This document shows, in pieces, positions 18,124 to 25,442 of a stretch of 64,000 nucleotides of DNA. The position numbers and the translations under genes are program-made. Below the pieces are notes generated by a model that was not told where the DNA came from, did not search any database, and saw only the letters and a program-made list of their open reading frames with translations. The first letter of the stretch is position 1, and each line of letters begins with the position of its first letter. Source of the DNA: Glycomyces lechevalierae. Lineage in GTDB: Bacteria > Actinomycetota > Actinomycetes > Mycobacteriales > Micromonosporaceae. The stretch spans positions 186,001 through 250,000 of the forward strand of contig NZ_JAPZVQ010000004.1 in assembly GCF_027622945.1 (NCBI RefSeq). The letters are read 5' to 3'.

Positions 18124-18621
18124 TCAGCCGGAAACGGCGAACCCGATCGCGGCGGCCGCCATGAGGGGCGCGGCAATGGCGAAGCAGGTCATTGCCGCGC
18201 GCACTCTCCGGAACTTGTCGAGTGCCAATGTGGCCAGCATCGACAGCTCCTCCGCCGCGTCGTGCAACTGCTGCTCCGGGTCGGTCGACGTGCGCAGCGT
18301 CGTCCGCACGATCTCGTCAGGGGAGCGGCGGGCGCCCGACCGGATACCGGTGCGGCCGGTCAGTCGCGGCCACACCGCGGCGCCGAGGAAGCCGATGCCC
18401 ACGAGCATGGACCCAGCGGCCGCCCATCCGAAGACGCTGGAAACACTGACGCGCTCGGTTAACGACGGCGCGGCGAGCAGCAGCGCCGTGATCGGAATGG
18501 CCCCCGCTGCCAGCAGCGCGGCCTTCGTATCGGCGTGGGACACGTTGACGCGGGCATGATCGAGTTGCCGGTAGACCTCGTCGAGGGCGGCCCTGGTGGT
18601 CTCGGGTGGTGGGGTTCCCAT
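18124..18621 (-). CDS. Pycsar-type transmembrane effector (PycTM / DUF5706-like)
   Basis: This 165-residue protein starts at ATG 18621 with GGAGG 5 nt upstream. An N-terminal amphipathic helix ends in HADTKAALLAAGA, the typical family motif, then come TM1 (34-51), TM2 (62-84), a cytosolic loop, the helix LSMLATLALDKFRRVR (127-142) and TM3 (142-163). This is the layout of PycTM effectors, which disrupt the membrane when a cyclic pyrimidine nucleotide is sensed. The family assignment rests on pattern recognition. It is the last gene of an operon with a Crp/Fnr regulator and a nucleotidyltransferase; no class III cyclase (PycC) is present. Confidence 0.75.
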   Translation of the reverse strand: MGTPPPETTRAALDEVYRQLDHARVNVSHADTKAALLAAGAIPITALLLAAPSLTERVSVSSVFGWAAAGSMLVGIGFLGAAVWPRLTGRTGIRSGARRSPDEIVRTTLRTSTDPEQQLHDAAEELSMLATLALDKFRRVRAAMTCFAIAAPLMAAAAIGFAVSG

Positions 18622-19168
18622 GACAACCTCCGTCAATGACATTGGTACATAACAGCATCGCAGACATCCCCCCAACACGGGGAGCGACATTGCCGGATTC
18701 GGCGTGCTCGAAGACCGCGTGCAGGTCGGCCTTGTCCTTGTCGCGATTGAGCATCCGCTTGTACGCCACGACCTGCTCGACGGAAAGGTATTTCAGCCCG
18801 TCGATCTCCTCCGCCCTCTCCAGCAGTTCCGACGTGTCGCTGCCGGGAAGGAGCCATGTCTGGCAGACCTCGACCACGCCGCCGTAGAGGCGGGCGATCT
18901 TGTCTCCCGTGTAGGCGCTCGTCCGCAAGGGCGCGGCGTCGAAGACGAGCGCATGCTCGAACGCGAGTTCCATCGCACGGCGCCAGGTCTCGCTTCTCGG
19001 CCGGACGAGCAGGTCCAGGTCCGACAGGCGCGGCGTGATGCCCTCCACCCACAGGCGGGCGCTGCCCGCGACGACGAATTCCTCCGGATCGAAGTCGAGC
19101 GGCACATGTTGGCGGAGCAGTTCGATCAACTCGGACCCCTCGTAGGTCTCACTCCGGACTGGATTCAC
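18317..19168 (-). CDS. Pol-beta-like nucleotidyltransferase-fold protein with C-terminus overlapping the effector gene
   Basis: This 283-codon ORF starts at GTG 19168. The first 165 residues form a nucleotidyltransferase: AGSARLWVEG with G35-S36, then RLSDLDLLV with D50 and D52, a third acid likely in GGVVEV, and LKYLSVEQVVAYKRML...KDKADLHAV as in AbiEii-, ANT- and MNT-type enzymes. From about residue 175 the frame runs into the PycTM gene in another frame, over roughly 300 nt of overlap, and looks non-family. The natural stop may have been lost, or a frameshift once joined the two genes. The start overlaps the preceding stop (GTGA). The substrate is unknown. Confidence 0.7.
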   Translation of the reverse strand: MNPVRSETYEGSELIELLRQHVPLDFDPEEFVVAGSARLWVEGITPRLSDLDLLVRPRSETWRRAMELAFEHALVFDAAPLRTSAYTGDKIARLYGGVVEVCQTWLLPGSDTSELLERAEEIDGLKYLSVEQVVAYKRMLNRDKDKADLHAVFEHAESGNVAPRVGGMSAMLLCTNVIDGGCHGNPTTRDHQGRPRRGLPATRSCPRQRVPRRYEGRAAGSGGHSDHGAAARRAVVNRARQCFQRLRMGGRWVHARGHRLPRRRGVAATDRPHRYPVGRPPLP

Positions 19169-19347
19169 TGCGGTGGTTTCCCATCTGCCGATTTCGGGTG
19201 GACCGAGGGTTCCTGGCGGATCTCCTGCCTCGAGCGCAGTTCGAGCCGTGCCGCCTTGTACTGGAACACCGCGCCCGCCACTGTGGCGATCGCGGCGATC
19301 GAGCCGATGATCGCGGTCATGAGTTCAATGAGGTCGAAGTCCGACAT
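19165..19347 (-). CDS. Small single-pass membrane protein (60 residues)
   Basis: The sequence begins MSDFDLIELM and has one helix (about 8-29, TAIIGSIAAIATVAGAVF) followed by a charged cytosolic tail. It resembles no family I can name. It lies 22 nt after the Crp/Fnr gene, and its TGA overlaps the GTG of the nucleotidyltransferase gene, which indicates translational coupling. It may be a membrane adaptor or part of the effector complex; this is inference from position only. Confidence 0.65.
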   Translation of the reverse strand: MSDFDLIELMTAIIGSIAAIATVAGAVFQYKAARLELRSRQEIRQEPSVHPKSADGKPPQ

Positions 19348-19369
19348 GGCGGATCAATCCGTTCCGGGG

Positions 19370-20071
19370 CTAAATGAGGGAGCGGTCGCGGCGCATGGCC
19401 AGCGCCTCGATCGCAGCGGTATCGCAGATGGTGAATCTGGCCCGTCCGGTCGCGATGTAACTGCGGGCCTTGAACTGCTGCATGACGGCCGAGACCGATT
19501 CGCGGGAGAGGCGGGCGAGGTCGGCGAGGTCGTTCTGGGTGAATCCGGCGATGACGAGACCCTGCTCGCCTTCCACGCCGATGCCCGATTCGACGATCCG
19601 GAGCAGCGCCCGAGCGAGTCGCCGCTCGCTCGACAGGAACGACTCCTCCTGCACCTCGCCGAGTTCGCGCACCCGCTTCGCCAGCCGCCGCGTCACCTCG
19701 AGGTGGACCCGCGGATTCGACAGCAGGAACCTGAGGAACACGTCCCCCGGAATGTGCAGCACCTCGACCGGCCGCAGCGAGACCAGGTCGGCCGATCGCG
19801 GTTCGCCGGTGAGCGGGGCCAGCTCGCCGATGAGCGTGCCCGGGCCGTGGAGGCCGAAGATCGTGCGCCGCTCCTGACCGTCCGGCTGCTGCTCCCAGCG
19901 GCACGACATCACCAGGCCCGAGCGGAGGTAGATCACGTAGTCCGAGTGCTCGTCGGCCTTCATGAGCTTGGTGCCCGTGGGGTAGGAGACGGCGTGCGCC
20001 TCCGGCTTGAGCGCGTCCTGGTGCTCATCGCTGAGTAGCGGATTCCACAGAACCTGACTACGGGTTTCCAT
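19370..20071 (-). CDS. Crp/Fnr family transcriptional regulator with cyclic-nucleotide-binding domain
   Basis: This 233-residue protein starts at ATG 20071, with TACACT 7 nt upstream on the minus strand (leaderless); GTG 20095 is the alternative. The N-terminal cNMP-binding barrel keeps the phosphate-binding cassette residues GEL and PRSAD equivalent to the Gly-Glu and Arg-Ser of cAMP-binding CRP, followed by a dimerisation helix (RLAKRVRELGEVQEES) and a C-terminal winged helix (FTQNDLADLARLSRESVSAVMQQF). It probably senses a cyclic nucleotide. It heads the operon with the small membrane protein, nucleotidyltransferase and PycTM, and its own promoter carries a Crp-like palindrome. Confidence 0.92.
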   Translation of the reverse strand: METRSQVLWNPLLSDEHQDALKPEAHAVSYPTGTKLMKADEHSDYVIYLRSGLVMSCRWEQQPDGQERRTIFGLHGPGTLIGELAPLTGEPRSADLVSLRPVEVLHIPGDVFLRFLLSNPRVHLEVTRRLAKRVRELGEVQEESFLSSERRLARALLRIVESGIGVEGEQGLVIAGFTQNDLADLARLSRESVSAVMQQFKARSYIATGRARFTICDTAAIEALAMRRDRSLI

Positions 20072-20075
20072 GCAG

Positions 20076-20097
20076 TTGAGTGTATTGGTGCACACAA
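20076..20097 (-). promoter_or_regulatory. Crp-like operator at the crp-pycTM operon promoter
   Basis: The inverted repeat TTGAGTG-N8-CACACAA (6 of 7 bases paired) contains the CRP core spacing GTG-N8-CAC. It overlaps the minus-strand -10 TACACT (20079-20084), so binding here should repress; autoregulation by the encoded Crp/Fnr protein is inferred. Confidence 0.55.
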
Positions 20098-20174
20098 CGA
20101 AACCGGGTCAGCGAAACGCCGACAGTCGGGAAGCCGACCGGAATTCGTTTCGCTTGGTGCGTAAGGGAACCGCG

Positions 20175-20858
20175 TTACGGAGCGGTCTTCTCCGGTTCGG
20201 CGGGCTCCGCCGGGTCGACCGGGTGCCTGATGCCCGGGTGGTGCTTCGGGAGGACGGCGCGGATGACCCAGCCGCTGACGATCAGGCAGAGGACGAGCAG
20301 GGGCCAGGAGAGCGCCACTTGAGCGACCCCGCCGGCGACCACCGCCAGTTCCTCCTTCTCGCTGTTCCAGAACGGGGTCAGGATCGCCACGCGGAGCGCG
20401 TACATCGCCACCCACACCCAGGAGGCCGCGCTATAGGCGCGCAGCAGGTCCGGGTCGCGGCGCCAGCGGGTCTTCTGGCCGAGAAGGCCACCGACGATGA
20501 GGCCGAGGAGGGGGCGGCGGAAGACGATGAAGCCCGCCCAGACGAGGGCGCTGGCGGCGTTGGTGACGATGCGGGGGAGGAGGATGTCCTGGGCGCGTCC
20601 GGTGTAGAGGACGATGAGGCACGCGACCGCGACGCTGAGGAGTCCGAGGATCACGGCCCGGGGCTTCTGGCGCTGGCGCAGCCGCACGATCGCGAGCAGG
20701 CCCGCCGAAACGAGGGAAGCCCCTGCGGCCCAAGCGATCGAGTTCCCGGTCAGCATCCAAGTGAGGATGAACACCACCACCGGGGCGGTGGCGTCGAAGG
20801 CCCCGCGCCTGCCGCCTAGTAGGCTGACTAGCGTGTCTTGCCGCACAGTATCGGACAA
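20175..20858 (-). CDS. DUF3159 family membrane protein
   Basis: This 227-residue protein starts at TTG 20858 after an AGAGGTGAGGG site. About six transmembrane helices are spread across the protein (for example APVVVFILTWMLTG, AVILGLLSVAVACLIVLYTG, LLGLIVGGLLG). It matches the actinobacterial DUF3159 family (LLGGRRGAFDATAP start, RRPLLGLIVGG, RWRRDPDLLRAY). The function is unknown. It ends 78 nt before the Crp operon promoter on the same strand. Confidence 0.85.
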   Translation of the reverse strand: MSDTVRQDTLVSLLGGRRGAFDATAPVVVFILTWMLTGNSIAWAAGASLVSAGLLAIVRLRQRQKPRAVILGLLSVAVACLIVLYTGRAQDILLPRIVTNAASALVWAGFIVFRRPLLGLIVGGLLGQKTRWRRDPDLLRAYSAASWVWVAMYALRVAILTPFWNSEKEELAVVAGGVAQVALSWPLLVLCLIVSGWVIRAVLPKHHPGIRHPVDPAEPAEPEKTAP

Positions 20859-20969
20859 CTGCCAACCCTCACCTCTCGACCCGCTACCGCAGGCAAGGCT
20901 ACCCTAACCGCAGTGGCACGCCGGGCTTCGCCCGCAGCCCCACCTACGGACGGATTGGCACGGTAACGG

Positions 20970-21980
20970 ATGCTCGGCACACACAGGATCAGTGAAGCGC
21001 AACTCGTCGACCTGCTCCGCCGGGCCAGAAAGACCGACTTCGGGCGCTGGAACAAGGCGGACCTGCAGCGCGCCATGACCGACCTCGGCTGGCAGGTGCG
21101 CTCCGCGGAGGTCGACATCGGCATGTGGCGCGCCGAGACCGGCTACGAGACCGGCAACGCCATCGCCGACTCGATCCCGCCCCAGACTCCGGTCGCGGGC
21201 CGCGCCGACTTCTACTCCATCGAGGTCATGGTCCTGCGCTCCGCCGAGCGCGGCCGCCAGGGCGAGCAGCACCGCACGCTCATCTTCCGCGAAGTGCTGC
21301 GCACCATGATGAGCGAGCTCGGCGCCCCCGAGATCCGCGGCGGCGACGGCGGCCCCTGGATCCGCTGGTACCGCGACGGCCTCATCTTCGAACTCCACCT
21401 GCGCCGCTTCCACGGCGGCGTCACGCTCCGGCTCCTCTCGCCCGAGCTGTTCGAGCAGCTCGAGGCGCACGCCGTCGGCAAGGGCGACGTCTCCGGCTGG
21501 GCCGCCTACGCCCGCACCGGCCAGCGCCCGCCCGAGCCCGCCTGCACCGACATGGGCGAGTTCACCGAGCGGCTCTCCTCGCTCCTGGCCGACATGGCCG
21601 CCGACGTGCCCGTGGTCGACACCGCCGGCACCGTGCTCCTGCGCACCGGCGACTGGTCCGCCCGGTACGTGGCCGCGTTCGTCGACGGCGGCCTGCGCGT
21701 CGAGGCGAGCGCCGCCGTGAGCGGCGCCTGGCGCTCGGGCCTGTCGAACCTGCCGAGCATGGGCTTCCGCGCCCCCAGCGGCACCCAGCCGAACTGGTCG
21801 CGCAGCTTCAACTCGACCGACCGCACCGCCACCAACCAGGCCGCGCACATGATGGTGGACGCCCTGCGCGCCTTCGGCATCCAGGACCTGTTCGACATCG
21901 TCTACGACGGCTTCACGGCCGACGGCGAGCGCATGTACCTGCCGGTGCTCGGCATCGGCAACGGCGACAACCCGTACTAG
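20970..21980 (+). CDS. Hypothetical two-domain protein
   Basis: This 336-residue soluble protein has no signal peptide or membrane segment. The N-terminal part begins MLGTHRISEAQLVDLLRRARK...LQRAMTDLGWQV and contains a mixed alpha/beta region with IEVMVLRSAERGRQGEQHRTLIFREVLRTMM; a second alpha/beta region follows from about 190 (FTERLSSLLADMAADV...). The shape suggests two related chaperone-like or immunity-type domains, but I do not recognise the family. It is convergent with the MFS gene; the two stops share the bases CTAG. Confidence 0.8.
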   Translation: MLGTHRISEAQLVDLLRRARKTDFGRWNKADLQRAMTDLGWQVRSAEVDIGMWRAETGYETGNAIADSIPPQTPVAGRADFYSIEVMVLRSAERGRQGEQHRTLIFREVLRTMMSELGAPEIRGGDGGPWIRWYRDGLIFELHLRRFHGGVTLRLLSPELFEQLEAHAVGKGDVSGWAAYARTGQRPPEPACTDMGEFTERLSSLLADMAADVPVVDTAGTVLLRTGDWSARYVAAFVDGGLRVEASAAVSGAWRSGLSNLPSMGFRAPSGTQPNWSRSFNSTDRTATNQAAHMMVDALRAFGIQDLFDIVYDGFTADGERMYLPVLGIGNGDNPY

Positions 21981-23254
21981 GCGGCGCCGCTCGGGACCGC
22001 CGGGGCCTCCGGCCGCGGGGCCTCCATCGTCGCGCGCCGGAACGCCGGGAGCCGCCAGCCCACGACCGCCACGCCCGCGACGCACGCCGCGCCGCCCGCG
22101 AGGATCGCGCCGCCGAGCCCCAGCGGGCCCGCCAGCGCTCCGGCCTGCAGATTGCCGAGCGCGGGCGAGACCGTGGCCTGCGCCAGCCACAGGCTCGTGA
22201 CGCGCCCGCGCAGCCGGTCTGGCGTGTGGTTCTGCAACAGGCCCGTGCGCAGCACCTCCGAGACGAGGTCGCTCGCCCCCGAGATCGCCAGGAACACCAG
22301 ACCCAAAGCGAGCCAAGGCGACAGCGCCAGACCGATCATCGCCGCGCCCCACATGCTCGCCGCGACGACCACCACGAGCCCGGGCCGCGCGGTCTTCGTG
22401 ACCCTCCCGCTGAACGCGGCCGCGAGGAACGCGCCCACCCCGGCGGCGGCCGAGAGCAGTCCGAACGCCACGGCCCCGCCCTCGAACTGCTCGGTCGCGA
22501 GCGCCGGGAACAGGCCCTTCGGGTACGCGAAGAGCATCGGCATGATGTCGATGAGCAGCACCCCGGCCACGATCTTGTTGCGGCGCACGAACGCGAACGC
22601 GTCCTTGAGCGAGTACGAGCTCGACGCCTCCTCGTCCTCGCCGCCGTGGTCGGGCGGCATCGGCCCGACGAAGACCATCGCCACCGCGAACACGACGAAC
22701 CCGACCACGTTGAGGCCGTAGCACCATTCGGTGCCGCCGGCCGCGATCACGACGCCCGCGAGGGCCGGCCCGGCCACGCTCGTGAGCTGGCCGGTGAGGC
22801 CGTTCAGGGCCGAGGCGCCGGCGACGTTCTCCTGCCCGACGAGGGAGGGGACGGCCGCGAACGAGGCCGGGATGCTGAGCCCGGCGAGGAACGTGTCCGC
22901 GACGACGGCCGCGAAGAGGAACCACAGCAGCGGCTCGTCCTGCAGGGCGTTCACCAAGAGCGCCAAGGCGACCAGGAGCCCCGGCACGCGCACGGTGACG
23001 AGGATGCGGCGCCGGTCGAACCGGTCGGCGAGGACGCCGCCGACGAGGAGCCCGGCGACGATGCCGACGCCGCCGGAGGCGGCGGCCGCGCCCACGGCCA
23101 GGTTCGAGCCGCTGAGCTGGTAGATCTGCCAGATCAGGGCGGTCTCGGTGAGCATGGCGCCCACCAGGAGGCCCGTGCGCCCGATGTAGAGCCAGCGGAA
23201 GTCGCGGCTGATCCGCAGGGGGGTGGTGTCGACCAGGTGGTGCCGAAGGGACAT
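21977..23254 (-). CDS. MFS transporter, drug-exporter type
   Basis: This 425-residue protein starts at ATG 23254 with TATCAT 6 nt upstream (leaderless); a longer reading to 23314 is unlikely because it would cover the operator. Twelve membrane helices and the loop 2-3 motif GGVLADRFDRRRIL place it in the MFS DHA3-like (enterobactin/macrolide exporter) group. The fold repeats around GPMPPDHGGEDEE, a long central cytosolic loop. A divergent TetR gene and a palindromic operator between them suggest ligand-induced efflux. Confidence 0.9.
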   Translation of the reverse strand: MSLRHHLVDTTPLRISRDFRWLYIGRTGLLVGAMLTETALIWQIYQLSGSNLAVGAAAASGGVGIVAGLLVGGVLADRFDRRRILVTVRVPGLLVALALLVNALQDEPLLWFLFAAVVADTFLAGLSIPASFAAVPSLVGQENVAGASALNGLTGQLTSVAGPALAGVVIAAGGTEWCYGLNVVGFVVFAVAMVFVGPMPPDHGGEDEEASSSYSLKDAFAFVRRNKIVAGVLLIDIMPMLFAYPKGLFPALATEQFEGGAVAFGLLSAAAGVGAFLAAAFSGRVTKTARPGLVVVVAASMWGAAMIGLALSPWLALGLVFLAISGASDLVSEVLRTGLLQNHTPDRLRGRVTSLWLAQATVSPALGNLQAGALAGPLGLGGAILAGGAACVAGVAVVGWRLPAFRRATMEAPRPEAPAVPSGAA

Positions 23255-23282
23255 GCTCTGATGATACCGAGCGTTCCAGTCT

Positions 23283-23301
23283 GTGCAACACCGTGTTTCA
23301 C
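23283..23301. promoter_or_regulatory. TetR-type operator between the MFS and TetR genes
   Basis: The palindrome GTGCAACAC-C-GTGTTTCAC has 8 of 9 bases paired around a single central base. It sits 29 nt upstream of the MFS start and 52 nt upstream of the TetR start, where it could control both divergent promoters. Confidence 0.65.
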
Positions 23302-23352
23302 GGGACTGGTTCATGGGATGATGGCGCGCCGGAGCGCACGGGAGGGACCACG

Positions 23353-23907
23353 ATGGACGAGAAGCTGCTGGCCGCCGCCGCCGACGTGCTCGGGACGACC
23401 GGCTGGGACCGGCTCACCATGGGCGACGTGGCCGACCGCGCCGGCGTCTCCCGCGCGACCCTCTGGCGCCAGATCGGCGGCAAGGAGGAGCTGCGCCTCG
23501 CCCTGATCCGACGCCTCCTCGTCGACTACCGCGACTCCCTGTGGCCCGTCCTCACCGCCACCGGCACCGGCCGCGAGCGCCTGCGCCGGGCGCTGGAGGC
23601 CATGTGCGCGGTCTTCGACCGCCACCTCGCGCTCCTCACCGACTTCGACACCGCCTTCCACGAGACCGGCCTCTTCGACGAGCCCATCGAGGACGTCGTC
23701 GCCCCGCTCGTGCGGCTCATCCTCGACGGCGCCGCCGACGGCTCCCTCGCGCCGCAAGCCGACGCCGAGGAAGCGGCCGACCTCGTCTTCAACACCGTCT
23801 GCTGGCCCTACGTGCACCTGCGCCGCCACCACTCCTGGGCGCCCGAACGCGCCCGAAGCCGCCTGCTCGACCTCGTCCTGGACGGCCTCTCCACCGACTC
23901 CGCCTGA
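23353..23907 (+). CDS. TetR/AcrR family transcriptional regulator
   Basis: This 184-residue protein starts at ATG 23353 after GGAGGG. The N-terminal helix-turn-helix is WDRLTMGDVADRAGVSRATLWRQIGGKEELRLALI; the C-terminal ligand domain is unremarkable. It is divergent from the MFS exporter gene and has a palindrome in the shared promoter, so it most likely represses the exporter and itself. Confidence 0.92.
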   Translation: MDEKLLAAAADVLGTTGWDRLTMGDVADRAGVSRATLWRQIGGKEELRLALIRRLLVDYRDSLWPVLTATGTGRERLRRALEAMCAVFDRHLALLTDFDTAFHETGLFDEPIEDVVAPLVRLILDGAADGSLAPQADAEEAADLVFNTVCWPYVHLRRHHSWAPERARSRLLDLVLDGLSTDSA

Positions 23908-23944
23908 ACGCATCCAGACCCACCGGCCGCAGTAGGGTCGGCCC

Positions 23945-24955
23945 ATGATCGTCGATCTCCGCTCCGACACCGTGACCCGGCCGACCCCGGCCATGCTCGC
24001 CGCCATGACCAGCGCCGACGTCGGCGACGACGTGTACGGCGAGGACCCGTCCGTCAACGCCCTCGAAGCCGAGGCCGCCGAGCTCTTCGGCAAAGAGGCC
24101 GCCGTCTTCACCCCGACCGGCTCGATGGCCAACCAGATCGGCCTGCAGCTTCTCGTGCCCCCCGGCGAGGAACTGCTCTGCGACGTGCGCTCGCACGTCG
24201 TCAACTACGAGATGGGCGCGGCCGCCGCGCTGAGCGGCATCTCGACCCGCACCTGGGCCGCCCCGAACGGCCGCCTCGACGTCGCGCTCATCGAACCGAT
24301 CATCAACCCGCCGCACCCGTACTCCACGACGACCCGCGCGATCGCCGTCGAGAACACCCACAACATCGGCGGCGGCACCGTCCAGCCCATCGAGGAGCTG
24401 CGCGCCCTCCGCGCCCTCGCCGACGCCCAGGGCCTCGGCCTCCACCTGGACGGCGCCCGCATCTGGAACGCCCACGCCGCCACCGGCGTCCCGCTGAGCG
24501 AGTACGGCGCGCTCTTCGACACCGTCTCGGTCTGCCTCTCCAAGGGCCTCGGCGCGCCCGTCGGCTCGCTGCTCATCACCGACGCCGAGCGCGCCCAGCG
24601 CGCCCGCGTCATCCGCAAGCGCCTCGGCGGCGGCATGCGCCAGGCCGGGTTCCTCGCCGCGGCCGGCCGCTACGCCCTCGCCAACAACATCGAGCGCCTC
24701 GCCGAGGACCACGCCCGCGCCCAGCACCTCGCGCGCTCGCTCGAGCCGTTCGGCATCTGCGACGCCTCGCAGGTCGAGACCAATATCGTGCTGCTGCGCC
24801 TCCCCGACATCGCGCAGGTCGCGCGGGCCGCGGCCGAGCAGGGCGTGAAGATCTCGGTGCTCGGCCCCGACTGGGGCCGGATGCTCACCCACCTCGACGT
24901 GGACGACGCCGGGATCGAGCATGCCGTGAAGGTCCTCGGCGACCTCGCGGGCTGA
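23945..24955 (+). CDS. Low-specificity L-threonine aldolase (PLP enzyme)
   Basis: This 336-residue fold-type I PLP enzyme has family motifs DLRSDTVTRPT at the N-terminus, GDDVYGEDP, the PLP Asp in LHLDGARIWNA and the PLP lysine in SVCLSKGLGAPVGS. It cleaves L-threonine or allo-threonine to glycine and acetaldehyde. TAGGGT lies 6 nt before the ATG, so the transcript is probably leaderless. Confidence 0.93.
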   Translation: MIVDLRSDTVTRPTPAMLAAMTSADVGDDVYGEDPSVNALEAEAAELFGKEAAVFTPTGSMANQIGLQLLVPPGEELLCDVRSHVVNYEMGAAAALSGISTRTWAAPNGRLDVALIEPIINPPHPYSTTTRAIAVENTHNIGGGTVQPIEELRALRALADAQGLGLHLDGARIWNAHAATGVPLSEYGALFDTVSVCLSKGLGAPVGSLLITDAERAQRARVIRKRLGGGMRQAGFLAAAGRYALANNIERLAEDHARAQHLARSLEPFGICDASQVETNIVLLRLPDIAQVARAAAEQGVKISVLGPDWGRMLTHLDVDDAGIEHAVKVLGDLAG

Positions 24956-25031
24956 CGCCCGGCCGGTGGGTCGCCCGAACGGCTCCGGGTGATCCACCGG
25001 AACGGGGGTTGCCGATCGCCCCCGACCGCAG

Positions 25032-25050
25032 GTAGGTTAGGCATACCTTC
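25032..25050 (+). promoter_or_regulatory. IdeR/DtxR iron box at the bfd promoter
   Basis: GTAGGTTAGGCATACCTTC matches the IdeR consensus (TTAGGTTAGGCTAACCTAA) at about 15 of 19 positions. A -10-like TACCTT (25044-25049) lies inside the box, which predicts repression of bfd when iron is plentiful. Confidence 0.75.
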
Positions 25051-25081
25051 ATTAGTCCAGCCTTACCTTCCCGGAGGTCGG

Positions 25082-25267
25082 ATGTACGCCTGCATCTGCC
25101 ACGCAGTCCACGAGAACGAAGTCCGTGACTGCATCAGCGCCGGCGCGCACACCGAAGAGGCCATCGGCGAGGCCTGCGACGCCGGCACCAGCTGCGGCAC
25201 CTGCCATGAGCGCCTGGTCGACATGATCGAGAGTTATTTCACGTCCTCGGTTCCCGCCGCGGCTTGA
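25082..25267 (+). CDS. bfd: Bacterioferritin-associated ferredoxin
   Basis: This 61-residue [2Fe-2S] protein has the ligands C4, C6, C38 and C41 (YACICH, SCGTCH), the exact Bfd arrangement. Bfd passes electrons to bacterioferritin to reduce and release stored iron. GGAGG (25073-25077) precedes the ATG by 4 nt. An iron box covers its promoter, and bfr follows after 175 nt with its own promoter. Confidence 0.95.
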   Translation: MYACICHAVHENEVRDCISAGAHTEEAIGEACDAGTSCGTCHERLVDMIESYFTSSVPAAA

Positions 25268-25310
25268 GCCCATCCTCAATCGCCGGATTCAACGGAAATG
25301 GCGGACGCTT

Positions 25311-25343
25311 TAGGATGTCCTCCGTTAGGATAGGTTGTCCTAT
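25311..25343 (+). promoter_or_regulatory. Tandem IdeR/DtxR-like boxes upstream of bfr
   Basis: TTAGGATAGGTTGTCCTAT (25325-25343) matches the IdeR consensus at about 14 of 19 positions. A second palindrome, TAGGATGTCCT (25311-25321), lies next to it, and TTAGGCATTCCT follows at 25345. The likely bfr -10 is TAGTCT (25384-25389), so the boxes lie about 50-85 nt upstream of transcription start, a position typical of activation as known for mycobacterial bfrA. Confidence 0.6.
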
Positions 25344-25442
25344 TTTAGGCATTCCTGGCTGGAAATGGGCCCCCACCTGGTCCTAGTCTGAGATCGTCGG
25401 TCATGGAGCCGGCGATTGACGGACCGGGAAGGACGGATTGCA

